Translations under genes and position numbers: made by a program | Shown: piece after piece, positions 21,626-32,239 of the stretch | Layout of the letters: each line of letters begins with the position of its first letter | Position numbering within the stretch: the stretch's first letter is position 1 | The notes under the pieces: model-generated | Database searches by the model: none | The model's input: the letters and a program-made list of their open reading frames with translations, nothing else | What the model was told of the DNA's origin: nothing | Assembly: GCA_037501455.1 (NCBI GenBank) | Contig: CM074858.1 | Location: 91,796,501 to 91,860,500 of the forward strand | Reading direction: 5' to 3' | Source: Lantana camara | Lineage: Eukaryota > Streptophyta > Magnoliopsida > Lamiales > Verbenaceae | DNA length: 64,000 nt

Positions 21626-21826
21626 ATAAATGTTTCAAAACGAAAGTTGCAACCGTGGCTCTGATACCACTTGTTGGAAAACACAGAATAAAAGCAAAAG
21701 AATTTTAAATTTTTTTTCCAGATGGGGTCATTTACTTGCAATATTCGTTTCGAAACTAAGAGAGATTCAAGTAAATTACGGTTGATTGAAGCTTTCTTGT
21801 GATGTTTGATTTCTCCTATAAAACAT
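21626..21826 (-). mobile_element. Z: remnant of a minus-strand Ty1/copia element
   Basis: On the minus strand this reads the last 155 bp of a copia LTR ending TTTTCCAACA (LTR side at 21672-21826), then AGTGGTATCAGAGCC (PBS, about 21657-21671), then 30 bp of leader. The leader resembles that of Y, which shows what Y lost at its own PBS. A bounds it on the left and I on the right. Confidence 0.75.
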
Positions 21827-23391
21827 TGTAGCGCTCGAGCGCATGATGCCACATCACCCGCATGAAGACCCGACCCATGTATGAAATGAAAAATCCATAT
21901 ACATGACAAATTAGGGTGAACGGGGACAAAATATACTCGCTATGCTAGGAGGGAGTTAACTCTTAAACCATTCAAGTCCAAGAGACAATAAAGATCAAAG
22001 AAATCTTATAAAAATAGAAGCATATCATATATCCTTATCATATACAATGAGCTTTCAAGCTCCAAGTAGTAAAATGATTACAAATATCCATGGCCATCAC
22101 GACCCATCATAACAAAATACGCCAAATACGTTCATATACATAATACCCAAAAATAATATGAACGTATATGTGATAAAAGAATGCTAGCCCCGAATACAAG
22201 ACACACATGACTCGGATTCCCGCCTAGGACTCCCACGTGCAAGCAGAAACTGAAAACAAAAGCAGCTTCACTCTAAAGGAGACTGGTGGGTATAAAAACA
22301 GGCAATGATATATAAGTACCGTAGAATTTAAACACATACATGCAAGCAATAATTCGATACAAGGTTTTTATAAGATTTCCCAAGTGGGTAAAATAAAGAA
22401 AAGCATCGAACGAGATTATAACAATCATATTCATTCATTAAGTCTTTACATGAGCTCGGCGGAGGGCTAAGTCTCCAACCTTCACCTTGTGTAATCATTA
22501 ACATTATTTCATTGGTTATCACACACATACTCTTTTCTGCACATTCAATCGATCAATCATAATCGTTCATATACACCTTTTTCCTTCGGGTGGTGGATGG
22601 GTTTGCAAGGCCCGGCCACCCATTCATTCATTATGGCTAGTGGGGTACAGAATCCCTAAAAGCTGATTCCCATTCCTCGCTAATCTCCTAGCGAGGGTCG
22701 GTAACATCATAGTTTTGTTGGAACTAGCATACGGGGTTTACCGTCAGCCCATGCTTCCCCGGATAGCCATATATACTAAGTCCCAGGGCCCCAATTTGGT
22801 GTATTCATTTAACTCACCAAAAACATTAGGTAGGGAACTCATTAAAGAAAAGGCTTCACGTTGGAAATCATTTACTCTTGAAAAGATTCGATATACATAC
22901 ATATAATAAGTTGGTTTAAAATATTTCACATTGGAGATATATCGGGTCGATTTTAACTAATAAAAGAGAAACCCACCTTGAAAGCAAAAAGAACGATAGA
23001 AGAACCTCAAAGACTGGTCTCGCCTCCATCCATACCAAAAATCTGTGCAAAAGAAGTGAATTAAGACCCCATATGATCACAAACAATGCACGACAATGTG
23101 ATGAACATGGTATAAGATGCATACGAGATAAAATCATGTCATGAAAATGTTCATGTGCACAATTAATGCCTTAAAGATATATAAACAAGCAAGGTCTTTC
23201 ACAAAGAAGAGATCACATTCATAGCTTTCATAATCATATCAATTCAATCCTTGAACATCAAACAACAATCATAACACATAGTATAACAAGTTCACGTGCA
23301 TATAAGTCATAAACGGAGCAGGAAAAGATAACGAAAAGCAAAAAAAGAACACCTCGAGGCTGCCATCTTGTGTCAACACGGCTGTGTTCAT

Positions 23392-23476
23392 TTTGATAAA
23401 GATAAAATTTTCACAAAATTCGAACACACAACACGTTTGTGTGAATTACAAGGCAATACTCGACATGGCCGTGTCG
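23392..23476 (-). repeat. Palindromic motifs in LTR I (CGACATGGCCGTGTCG type)
   Basis: Three related inverted repeats lie near 23393-23409, 23423-23443 and 23461-23476. The last is the best. They resemble the J family motif GACACGGCCGTGTC. Confidence 0.7.
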
Positions 23477-23800
23477 AGCTTCGTGCTAAAATAATTGATC
23501 AGTAGCAGCAACCCTATTTTTCAAAGGAAAAAGGGGAAGAAAGAAGCAGCAACTTTAAGTCACTCTTAGGCAACAACTTAAGGCACAAAATGAAGTATGA
23601 AAACATGGTAAATTCTTCACTTAACAACATGTATCAACCGAGCAAGAAAAGGGAAGAAATGGGCTATCATACATGCTTCTTCAAACTAAAAAAATCAAAG
23701 TTCTATTAATGGTAAGTGATTAAACACCCAACCACCATGAATCGTGAGTCTATAAATATAATATAGATGCAGGAGTGATCAATATACAAGCTTTAAATCA

Positions 23801-25058
23801 GGTGAAATTTTAATATTAGTGTACTATTCATTTGTGTAGTTTAAAAATGGTGTGATTTTTTTCGGATAGTGTAATTCTAGTATAAAACGTTTTTGTGAAA
23901 AACGTCTTCTGAAGACGCTTAATTCTAGTATAAAACGTTTTTGTGAAAAACGTCTTCTGAAGACGCTTTCCTGAAAAGCGTCTTCACCTAGTTTTCCGTT
24001 GACCAAACTTTAAATGACTGACTGATAAAAATTGATGAAGACTTCACTGTGTTTTCCATAAAATTGATGAAGACGTTTTCGTAGAAAAAGTCTTCACTCT
24101 ACGTGCGTGCAAATTAAAAAATTAAAATTCTAAATATGAAGAGATAAAATTAAAAATTTAAATTTAAAGAGATGATCAATATCCATAAAATATGCGAAAA
24201 ATATTAAGATTAAGATTAAAATTCTAAGTTGATAAATTACGTGAATAAAGATTCTAAATAGATAAATGAGAAGAAAAGGATAAAATTTGTAGATAAAAAT
24301 TAATAATAATAATTAAAGTGAGTTGAGAGAAAAGAGAAGTTATGAAGATAATGGAATGATAAATAAATAAATAAAAGAACGTAAGAGAGAATACAACTGA
24401 TGGAAAAAAATAAATAAATAGAAAGAAAAGAGTCCGAGAGAGTAATTTTGCACGATCAACGCGTGTGCAAAGAAATAATCATATTTATTTAAATATATTA
24501 AATTATTATTTATCTTTATATGAATTTAATAATTATATATCGATAGGAAATAGATAAAATATAAATTAAAAAATATCTGAAAAAGAATTAAAAAAGTACA
24601 TAAAAGAAGAGAATAAAAGTGAGGTGAGAAAAGAGTGGAGTTCAGACACGAAGAGAATAAAAGTGAGGTGAGACAAGAGTGGAGTTGAGACACGTTCTGA
24701 ATGTGATGGAAAAAAATTAATTAAATAAAAAGAAGAATTAGAGACCAAGTCCAAGAAACCTTTGCCTCTCTCGCTTAATATATAGTATAGAAGTTGGGAG
24801 AAATAGGATTCTTGCTCTGTTTAACTATCAACGAAAAACACACTGAAGATGTTTTTCAGAAAAAAGTTTTCATCATATTTTTTCAGTCAGTCATTTAAAG
24901 TTTGGTCAATGTAAAACTAAGTGAAGACATTTTTCGGGAAAACGTCCTCAGGAGATGCTTTTCACAAAAGCGTTTTACACTAGAATTACACTATCCGAAA
25001 AAATCACATCATTTTTAAACTACACCAATAACCAGTATACTAAAATTAAAATTTCATC
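23801..25058. mobile_element. Non-autonomous Mutator-like DNA transposon, 1258 bp, 9-bp TSD
   Basis: The ends are long inverted repeats: GRTGAAATTTTAATWTTAGT at both tips, extending for over 100 bp with small differences through ATTACACTATCCGAAAAAAT. Identical 9-bp flanks TTTAAATCA lie at 23792-23800 and 25059-25067, the TSD length of Mutator-like elements. The interior is AT-rich, with no transposase-like frame, so it must move in trans. Two 51-bp direct repeats near 23870-23970 each hold AACGTCTTCTGAAGACG-type palindromes, with an inverted counterpart near 24930-24975. Confidence 0.82.
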
Positions 25059-25977
25059 TTTAAATCATCAAATAGCTCAAGGAATGCATATGATTCAAGA
25101 ATTCAACAAAAACCTAACTATTAATCCAACAATCCATAACATGCTCAAATCTTCATGAAAATAAGAAAACTATAGCTTGAAATGATAGCAAGGAAGTGGA
25201 GACCAAGAATCTATGCTCACCTTTTGGATTGGAAGAAGATTGAAGAAGTTACAAGCTCAAATGTGTGAAATGTGAATAGTGATGAGATGGGGTTTGTTCT
25301 TGGCTTTGGCTGTACTTTTCCTTTCTTTGTTGTGTGAGGAATGAAATGAGCGGCTGGCCAACTGATAGAGGGTCAAGTTGGGTATATGTGGGTCTAAACT
25401 TTGGGTTTCTTGGTTAAGAGTGAGTTATGAGTAAAATGTCTAACGCTGGCAGTTTGGCGAATAGGGCTTATTTTGGTGGAATTTCGGAGGTCCAAACGGG
25501 ATTAGAAAATTATAAGGCTTATTCCATTGAACCCAAATCGTCGTAACGAGTCCAATTGTGGTGACATAATTTGAATCCTAATTCCCGAGCTCAAGTTATG
25601 CCGCTCGGAATGCAAGGTGCTCTAAATGCCCTTTTGTGCCTTTTTGGTCCCGTTACTCAAAAAAAATTCCAAAACAAATAAGACAAGTTCAAAATCATGT
25701 AGCGAGCATACGAAAAACATTCATAACACATTTATCTCATGCAGACCAAGTTTTCACGAAAATCAAAAATCAAAGCAGATGCAACGTGGTACGTTCATAA
25801 CCATATAGACATAACGTTCAAGAATTCAAATTAATTCCTTAACAATTATTCATATAATTCAAAGAATAACAAGTAACTTAATAAATTAAACATATAATAA
25901 CATAATTAATGAATTTAAATTCACATATAATCAACACATACTTCATACTTGTACGACTGAAAAATTGGGGTGTCACA

Positions 25978-26012
25978 ACCTCTCCCCTTTAAAAGAATTA
26001 TCCTCGGATTTA
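25978..26012 (-). promoter_or_regulatory. Polypurine tract and decayed hairpin of element I
   Basis: On the minus strand AATCCGAGGATAATTC (within 25995-26012) precedes TTTTAAAGGGGAGAGG and the LTR. The hairpin seen at 53858-53875 is only partly pairable here. The integrase stop codon (26010-26012) overlaps the hairpin, as in M. Confidence 0.7.
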
Positions 26013-26240
26013 CTGTTCATCCGGAAACAACTCAGGATGGAACTTCTTCATCTTATCCTCTATTTCCCATGTAGCCTCTTCCGTCTTATCACTTCTCTAT
26101 AAGACTTTTACTAGTGGAATACACCGATTTATGAGTTCTTGAAACTTTCGATCCAAAATCTTAATCGGCTTCTGCACGAAGGTGTGATTTGGCTCAAGTT
26201 CCACTTCTTCAATAGGGAGAACTTCTGACTCATCCGGGTA
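26010..26240 (-). pseudogene. Integrase C-terminal chromodomain-like tail of element I
   Basis: The minus strand reads 77 codons including the stop, with one in-frame TAG at codon 48. The order is an acidic stretch, KPIKILDRKFQEL, IPLVKVL, then KTEEATWEIEDKMKKFHPEL and the stop. It aligns throughout with M's tail at 8894-9119. The frame is cut on its N-terminal side by the copia LTR starting at 26242. It shows that LTR I belongs to a minus-strand chromovirus whose body lay to the right. Confidence 0.85.
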
Positions 26241-26241
26241 G

Positions 26242-28415
26242 TGTTGGGAATAGTGCCCTAGAAAGCTATTATGCTTTGGGGTTTTCCCTATATCACAAAC
26301 AATCTTTGAATAATATACGAATGGTTGTAATCACAGGCGAACACTTCTTATGTGTCATTACGTGTTTTGAGTGTTTCCTTTACGTGTGCATGTCTAGAAC
26401 TCTCCTAATTCGATGAGGCCGTTAAGAACTTTGTCATTATGGGAATGACATATGAAATAAGTTCTTAACTCAATAGGTGAGGATTAGAAACTTCTCCAAG
26501 TCAATGAGACCGACAGACAGTGGGAGTGTCGACTTTGCCTTTGTTGAGACTTGCTTGTGTAGTTCTGTCCTTAAGAAGGATCATCCTATTTCGTGGGGTG
26601 TAAAGTGCATAAGTTGATGCGTACACAATACACATGGGTGCTTGTTATACGAACAAGTTTACTGAGAGTGCCCCGGTGACAATATTCCTAAATGGGAAAG
26701 GACGTTACTAGAACTTCCAGATTAGGAAATATCTCGCATTTCAATAACGTGAGGAATTAATCCTTAGACTTGAGATTCCACATTGTCTCATATGATTTAA
26801 CTCTGTAATCTTTGATATAAGCTCAAAAGGGTGTCACCGTATAGACACCTGAACCATGGCCTATATTGGGATTACACAAGTGGTATATGAGAATTGTTGG
26901 AATCAATAAAGGACCTACACTTGCTGTAGGCAAGATGATCTCTTATTATACAAGTCATTCATGTTCCATCCTAAAATCCTTGCGCAAGGTAGTTAGATCA
27001 AGACATCAAGAAAATGGGGTTTTCTTGGATTGAGATCAAATGGAATATGAAGGGAACTTTGTTTTAAGATTAAAATTAGTAGGGCTCTCTATATTCCCAT
27101 GCTATAGATCTTAATCGAGAGATAGGATTGTTGGAGGATAGTATCCCACGTGATGTCATTAACTGAAAGGTTCTTTCGAATATACATTCACATTTTGGGT
27201 AGGGGTCACACACCTTTGCTAGACTATGGTCGTGTGAACTGTGAGGTAATTAATTAATAAAGTGTATTAATTAATTAGGCTCATTGCTAACTGAAATTGA
27301 ACCTAGAGGGCCACACACAAATACTGGGTTCAAAGCGTATTGTTAGAAAGATCAAGTAATTGATCGAAACGAGACCACATGTGTATGACAAACGTATGGG
27401 AGTCAAGAGCGTGTTTGGATGCGTGACTCCAATTGAAGAATTAGATCATGTGTTAATTAATTATAGAATTAATTATTAAGTCAAAATATAATTGATTGGA
27501 GAATTAATTATAAAGCCAAATATAATTAATTGGAGAATTAATTATAAATCCCTCAATATAATTAATTGAGAGAATTAATTATAAAGCAAAAATAAAATTA
27601 ATTGGAGAATTAATTTTAGCCCATTAGAATTAATTAGTGAATTAATTCTAAAAGCCCTTCATGGAATTAATTAGAGAATTAATTCTAAATGTTTAAGTTT
27701 TTAATTGTTTAGTTGGTCTAATTTGATTAGAATAAATAAATAAATAAATATTAAATATCTTCAGTTTATTATTCTAGTAAATGTTAATTCTAATATGATT
27801 AGAATATATATTATTAGAATAAGATATTTAATTATTATTGGAATAATTAAATATTCCTAATTAGTTAGGAACTCTCTTTCTAGAAGGAATAAATATCTTA
27901 TTTTGAATAAGAATTCTATTACTTGGAGAGAAAGTAAATAGAAGAATAGTCAAAGTTGGAATCCGATTCCGATTAGACCTAGGGGTTGTTCGAACCCTAG
28001 CCTATAGATAGGCAAAGGGGTTCAAAAATTTATGCTTATGCGTGATGTAGGATTCACGCCCAACCTACAAGGAATTTTGGGGATAATTCTCTTGCTCTCT
28101 ATTTCTAATTTCTAGTTTCTTTAATAAATATTTTATAGTACTAGCATACTCACTTACATGATTTGAATCTAGGTCGGTGTGGATTAATACTCTAGAGCAT
28201 TTCTACTTTGGAATTTTGAAGAAAGCATCGTTCAGAAATGGGGATTCATGCCGCATGAAGAACGTTTTACGACGGCTCAAAACATTTCAAGAAAGCTTCA
28301 ATTATTGTAAGTTTCTTGATTTCCCACTTAGTTTTGAAACTAACACTGCAAGATCATGATCCCTTTTGGAAAAATTTTTAAACTTCCGCTGGTTTAAATC
28401 TGTTGTTTTCCAACA
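26242..28415 (+). repeat. Y: Ty1/copia 5' LTR (C1), 2174 bp
   Basis: It starts TGTTGGGAATAGTGCC and ends TTTTCCAACA, the ends used by C2, C3 and C4. It is clearly diverged from those copies and lacks their ACGTG cluster. Instead it holds an AATTAATT array at 27453-27690. The LTR interrupts the integrase fossil of I. Y's PBS has been lost (see 28416). Confidence 0.8.
27453..27690 (+). repeat. Tandem AATTAATT inverted-repeat array in C1
   Basis: About six units of 35-50 bp, each with AATTAATT...AATTAATT arms around GGAG, GTG or AGAG-like centres. C2 and C3 have a single such unit near 29703-29730. The array could extrude hairpins. Confidence 0.8.
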
Positions 28416-28686
28416 CGTTTCGAAACATTACTGTTTTAAATTTTGACAGAAAATTCTTGAATTTGAATGATAGTCATGGATTCTTGGTTTTTGTTCAAAA
28501 TACGAATATGTCGGATCTAAACTATTTTTCTTGAAAATTACTGAAAATTGTTTTTCATATTAATCTGATTCAAAACTGTTTAAATCTGAATTTTTCTGAA
28601 CTGTTTTATTTCAAAACTAATTTTGGAATTTACTGAAATTTCAGAATGAATCGAAACACGGTGACGTGGGCCAAATTGATTGGCCG
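28416..28686 (+). other. Leader of copia Y, first part, PBS deleted
   Basis: The sequence after the LTR end matches the leader seen in Z (CGTTT...GAAACATT), but about 30 bp containing the PBS are absent. It continues at 40042 once the inserted X material (28687-40041) and one GGCCG copy are removed. Non-coding and AT-rich. Confidence 0.7.
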
Positions 28687-29840
28687 TGTTAGGAATAGTG
28701 CCCTAGAAAGCCGATTCGACGTAATCTGCTTTGGGACTTTTCTTGTATCACAGACAATCTTTGACTAATATACGATTGATCATAGGCAAACACTTCTTTA
28801 TATGCCAATACGTGTTTTGAGTGTTTCCATTATGTGTGCATGTATGAGAACTCCCCTAATCCTGATGACTTTAGGACTATACCATTTAGGTGAAATGGTT
28901 CATGAAACGAGCCCTATATCAAATAAGTCATGATTAGTAAAATACTCCAAGCCGATGAGTCCTACAGACAGTGGGAGTGTCAACCTGACTCCTCTAAGGC
29001 TTGCTTGTGGGATCACGCCCTTAAGAAGGACCACCTTGTTTCATGGAGGTGCAAAGTGTATAGTTGATGCGTGCGTGATACATGAGGGTGCTTACTTTAA
29101 TAAGTAAGTTCACTGAGGTGCCCCGTGTGAGAACATTCCTAAATGGGAAAGGAAGTTTCTATTTCAGGAAATGGAAACTTCCAGATTAGGAAATATCTCA
29201 CGAGTCATTGATGTGATTAATTGATCCTTAGACTTGAGGTTCCTTGTCACTTTATGAATTAACTCTGTAGTCTTTGGTATAAGCTTTAAAGGGTGTCGCC
29301 TTAGACAACTGATTCAAGGCTTATGCTGGGGCTGCACAAGTGATTCATGAAAGTGAATGAGAATCAAGAAAGGACCTACACTTGCATATGCAAGGTGATC
29401 TCTTATTGTGTAAGTCATTCATATGCCATATGGAGTCCTTGGCCAAGGCAGTAGATCAAGACATCAAGAAAAGGGTTTCTTGGATTGAGATCAAATGGAT
29501 ATGAAATGCACTTAGCTTTAAGACCGGATTATTAGGGTTCTGATTATTCCCTTGCCCTAGATCTTGGTTGAGAGATAGTAAGTAGGAGGATTGTATCTCA
29601 CATGAATCAATGACTTAAAGGTTCTGTCGAATCCGAATATTCCAATTCAGCTAGGGGTTAAACACCTGTTGCTAGACTATGGTCGTTTAATCTGTGGACT
29701 GATTAATTAATTAGTGAATTAATTAATTAGGGTCACTGCTAATTGAATTGAGAACCTAGAGGGTCACACACAACAACTTGGTTACATGAGTTGAGGCTTT
29801 AAAATGATTAAACGAGTTAATCAAGCCTAGAGGGTTCCAC

Positions 29841-29908
29841 ACGTGTGAAACCACACGTGTGGGTCACGTGACTGGACACGTGTCATTGTGACACGTGTGC
29901 CACACGTG
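29841..29908 (+). promoter_or_regulatory. Six ACGTG (G-box/ABRE-like) sites in the C2 promoter region
   Basis: ACGTG begins at 29841, 29855, 29866, 29878, 29893 and 29904, mostly inside palindromes such as CCACACGTGTGG and GACACGTGTC. The cluster lies about 330 bp before the TATA box. ACGTG is the known core bound by plant bZIP and bHLH factors, including ABA-responsive ones. It is repeated at 38929-38996 in C3, and a version is at about 45617-45690 in C4. Confidence 0.75.
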
Positions 29909-30235
29909 ATTGTTTAATAATATATTAAATAATTAATTTGTTAATTATTTAATAGACTTTGGTTTAATTTTGAATTAAAAATAAAGTCTTATTTTGGAGA
30001 AAATAATCTAGTTAATTAATTATGAATTAATTAATTAGATAAAATAAGTTATTTATTTTAAATAAATAAAGTATAAAATTATCCAAAAATAGTTTGGATA
30101 TTTTTAGCTCTCTTAAAAGTTGACTTGAATTAGAATTCAAAGTCAAAGTTGGAAAATACTTGATGATCAAGTAATAGGAGAGAGGGACCAAAATCCTAGC
30201 CCATATAGGTCTAGGAATTTCGGCACCCCCCTCCC

Positions 30236-30259
30236 TATAAATAGGGGAGCTCGAGCTCC
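30236..30259 (+). promoter_or_regulatory. TATA box and GGAGCTCGAGCTCC palindrome in C2
   Basis: TATAAATA (30236-30243) is followed 3 bp later by the perfect 14-bp palindrome at 30246-30259. The same pair is in C3 (39324-39347). C4 carries an 18-bp version at 45266-45283 on the minus strand. Confidence 0.75.
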
Positions 30260-30953
30260 TTATGGAGCTAATTGACAATTCTTTGTTCATGTGTTGAACA
30301 CCATCCTTTCTCCAAGATAAACGAAACCCTAGGTTAAGCCTAAACACTAACTAGAGAACTAGCATCCTTACTAGTTAGATTGTAGCCAAGTTGGTGGACT
30401 ATCTCTAGAGACTTCAAGTTAGAAGTTTTGAAGATTCGAGCTTTACCAAAAGTGGGGATTAAGCAAAACGATCAGAAGGGATGATGAAACGATTCTGAAC
30501 CCAACAGAAAACGAGTGAAAAAATCGAACCAAAGAAGATGGCGAAAACCGTTCGTCCATATCCTGAAAGATGAGTTTTTTCACGAGGGTTTTGTGACTGG
30601 CAGTTTTCTACTTTCGCAAAACTGGTTTTCGAAGGGAGTTTCAATCCTGTTTTTCTCGTTTCATGTTTCTTTCTTTATGTTATATTGTTAAGAACATCTC
30701 TAACATGAATTGAATCTAGGTTGGTGTGGATTGCTATCCCGACAATGGATTCTGAAGTAGAAAGAGACTTTCGAGGGACGGGTTGTCAAGCCGCGAGAAG
30801 AGCGTTCTTGGGTGGCTTGAAACGCTTCAAGAAAGAATAAAAGAAAAGTAAGTTTTCTATCTCTACGAATTTGGTTACACGATTGCGAGTCCAAGATCCT
30901 TTTGTTGGAAAAAATTTTAAATTCCGCTGCTTTCTGATTCGTGTTTTCCAACA

Positions 30954-31895
30954 GGCCGCACGGCACCGCCGTGGGAACTGGCCACCATAAGCCACCGTGT
31001 GGGGCATAGCACATAATTTGTTTGCATATGGGGCAGCCTATTGCTACCCCGCCTTGCTGGCCATCCCACCACCCTTCTCGGCAACGCCCGCCCGGGACCC
31101 GCAGGCCAGCCAGCGAGGCACGCGTGCGCAGCTTTGCTATACGCTGCGCGTGCTACCTTGCACACAAGCTACGCGATGCAGCGCAGGCTATCCTCTAGCT
31201 TTGCCTGGGAGCTGCCAGACACTCCCGCATGCCTGCGCGGACTGTGTACGCGGAGCTGCACGGCAGACGCACGCCTTGTGCGCGCCTCGCGCGGGTGTTC
31301 GTTTGGGCTCTATTTTCCTTTTAGTTTCAGTTTTGTAAAATCCCAAATTTTAAAATATGATTTTATTATAAAATTATTTATTTTTGAAATAAATATTAAA
31401 TTGGGATTTTATATATTAAAATTGCGTTTATTTTTGGAGAAAATAAAATATCACTTTGAATGATATTTTGACAAAAAATTAATTTTTGAAATTAATTGAG
31501 TTTTGTCATGATCCGAATTCGAATTTTGAATGAATTCTTGAATAGTGAATTATATTCAAATTACTTAAGTTATTGGAACTTGAAGTCAAGGGAATTTTAA
31601 ATTTAATCGGCAAATTTAAATTTCAAGCGGATTATGCTAGTTTAGGTGATTATGGGCTAGTCTTATGAATGTTTTAATTTATGCACATGGATGATTTCAA
31701 TTGGGGCCGAAGCCCCATATTCATGTTATTTTAATTGGAGCTGGAGCCCTACTTATGTGCGCGCTTTGCTTGATTTATTATGTGGCTTTCATTATTATTG
31801 TTTTTGGACCGGGGTATGCCCCGTGTATTTGTCTATGGTCAATATATCGATCGAGCCATATTAAATTATGTAAAGAGAGGAGAACTTAGGAACTG
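30954..31895 (+). other. Leader segment alpha of Y, duplicated copy, with GC-rich block
   Basis: Bases 30954-31310 are GC- and CpG-rich, then AT-rich. It is nearly identical to 40042-40983. It ends at a 5-bp AACTG overlap with an LTR fragment (31891-31895). The ORFs in the GC block resemble no known protein and are read as incidental. Confidence 0.8.
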
Positions 31896-32224
31896 GTTTT
31901 CGAAGGGAGTTTCAATCCTGTTTTTCTCGTTTCATGTTTCTTTCTTTATGTTATATTGTTAAGAACATCTCTAACATGAATTGAATCTAGGTTGGTGTGG
32001 ATTGCTATCCCGACAATAGATTCTGAAGTAGAAAGAGACTTTCGAGGGACGGGTTGTCAAGCCGCGAGAAGAGCGTTCTTGGGTGGCTTGAAACGCTTCA
32101 AGAAAGAATAAAAGAAAAGTAAGTTTTCTATCTCTACGAATTTGGTTACACGATTGCGAGTCCATGATCCTTTTGTTGGAAAAAATTTTAAATTCCGCTG
32201 CTTTCTGATTCGTGTTTCCCAACA
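31896..32224 (+). repeat. 3' fragment (329 bp) of the X 5' LTR
   Basis: It matches the last 329 bp of C2 (30625-30953) and C3 (39713-40041) with about three differences, ends CCCAACA and abuts the PBS. It is the surviving part of X's original 5' LTR. Confidence 0.88.
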
Positions 32225-32226
32225 AG

Positions 32227-32239
32227 TGGTATCAGAGCC
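32227..32239 (+). other. Primer-binding site of copia X
   Basis: TGGTATCAGAGCC lies 2 bp after the LTR end and is complementary to the initiator-Met tRNA 3' end. Confidence 0.88.

Larger units (their letters stand above)
21827..25977 (-). repeat. I: minus-strand chromovirus 3' LTR, split by a Mutator-like element
   Basis: On the plus strand it runs from TGTAGCGCTCG to GGGGTGTCACA. The minus-strand purine tract lies just to the right, so this is a 3' LTR in reverse. Removing the DNA transposon leaves about 2.88 kb. It shares the GGCGGGA, CCCGGCC and CGAGCTCAAG-type blocks with the other long LTRs and has its own palindromes at 23392-23476. Confidence 0.8.
28687..30953 (+). repeat. C2: copia LTR, 2267 bp, now solo, TSD GGCCG on the left
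   Basis: It starts TGTTAGGAATAGTGCC and ends GTTTTCCAACA. GGCCG precedes it (28682-28686) and follows it (30954-30958), so it behaves as a solo LTR inserted in Y's leader. It is nearly identical to C3, and the identity extends 942 bp past the LTR. It contains an ACGTG cluster, a TATAAATA box and a palindrome just after that box. Confidence 0.85.

Noticed and set aside
21626..21680. tRNA gene on the minus strand (CTCTGATACCA stretch)
   Set aside because: It is only the primer-binding site complement. No cloverleaf can be formed.
31041..31463. 140-codon open frame in the GC-rich leader (and its twin at 40129-40551)
   Set aside because: Open frames on both strands and in several phases come from few AT-rich stop codons in GC-rich sequence. 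No domain is recognisable, and the region is an untranslated leader.
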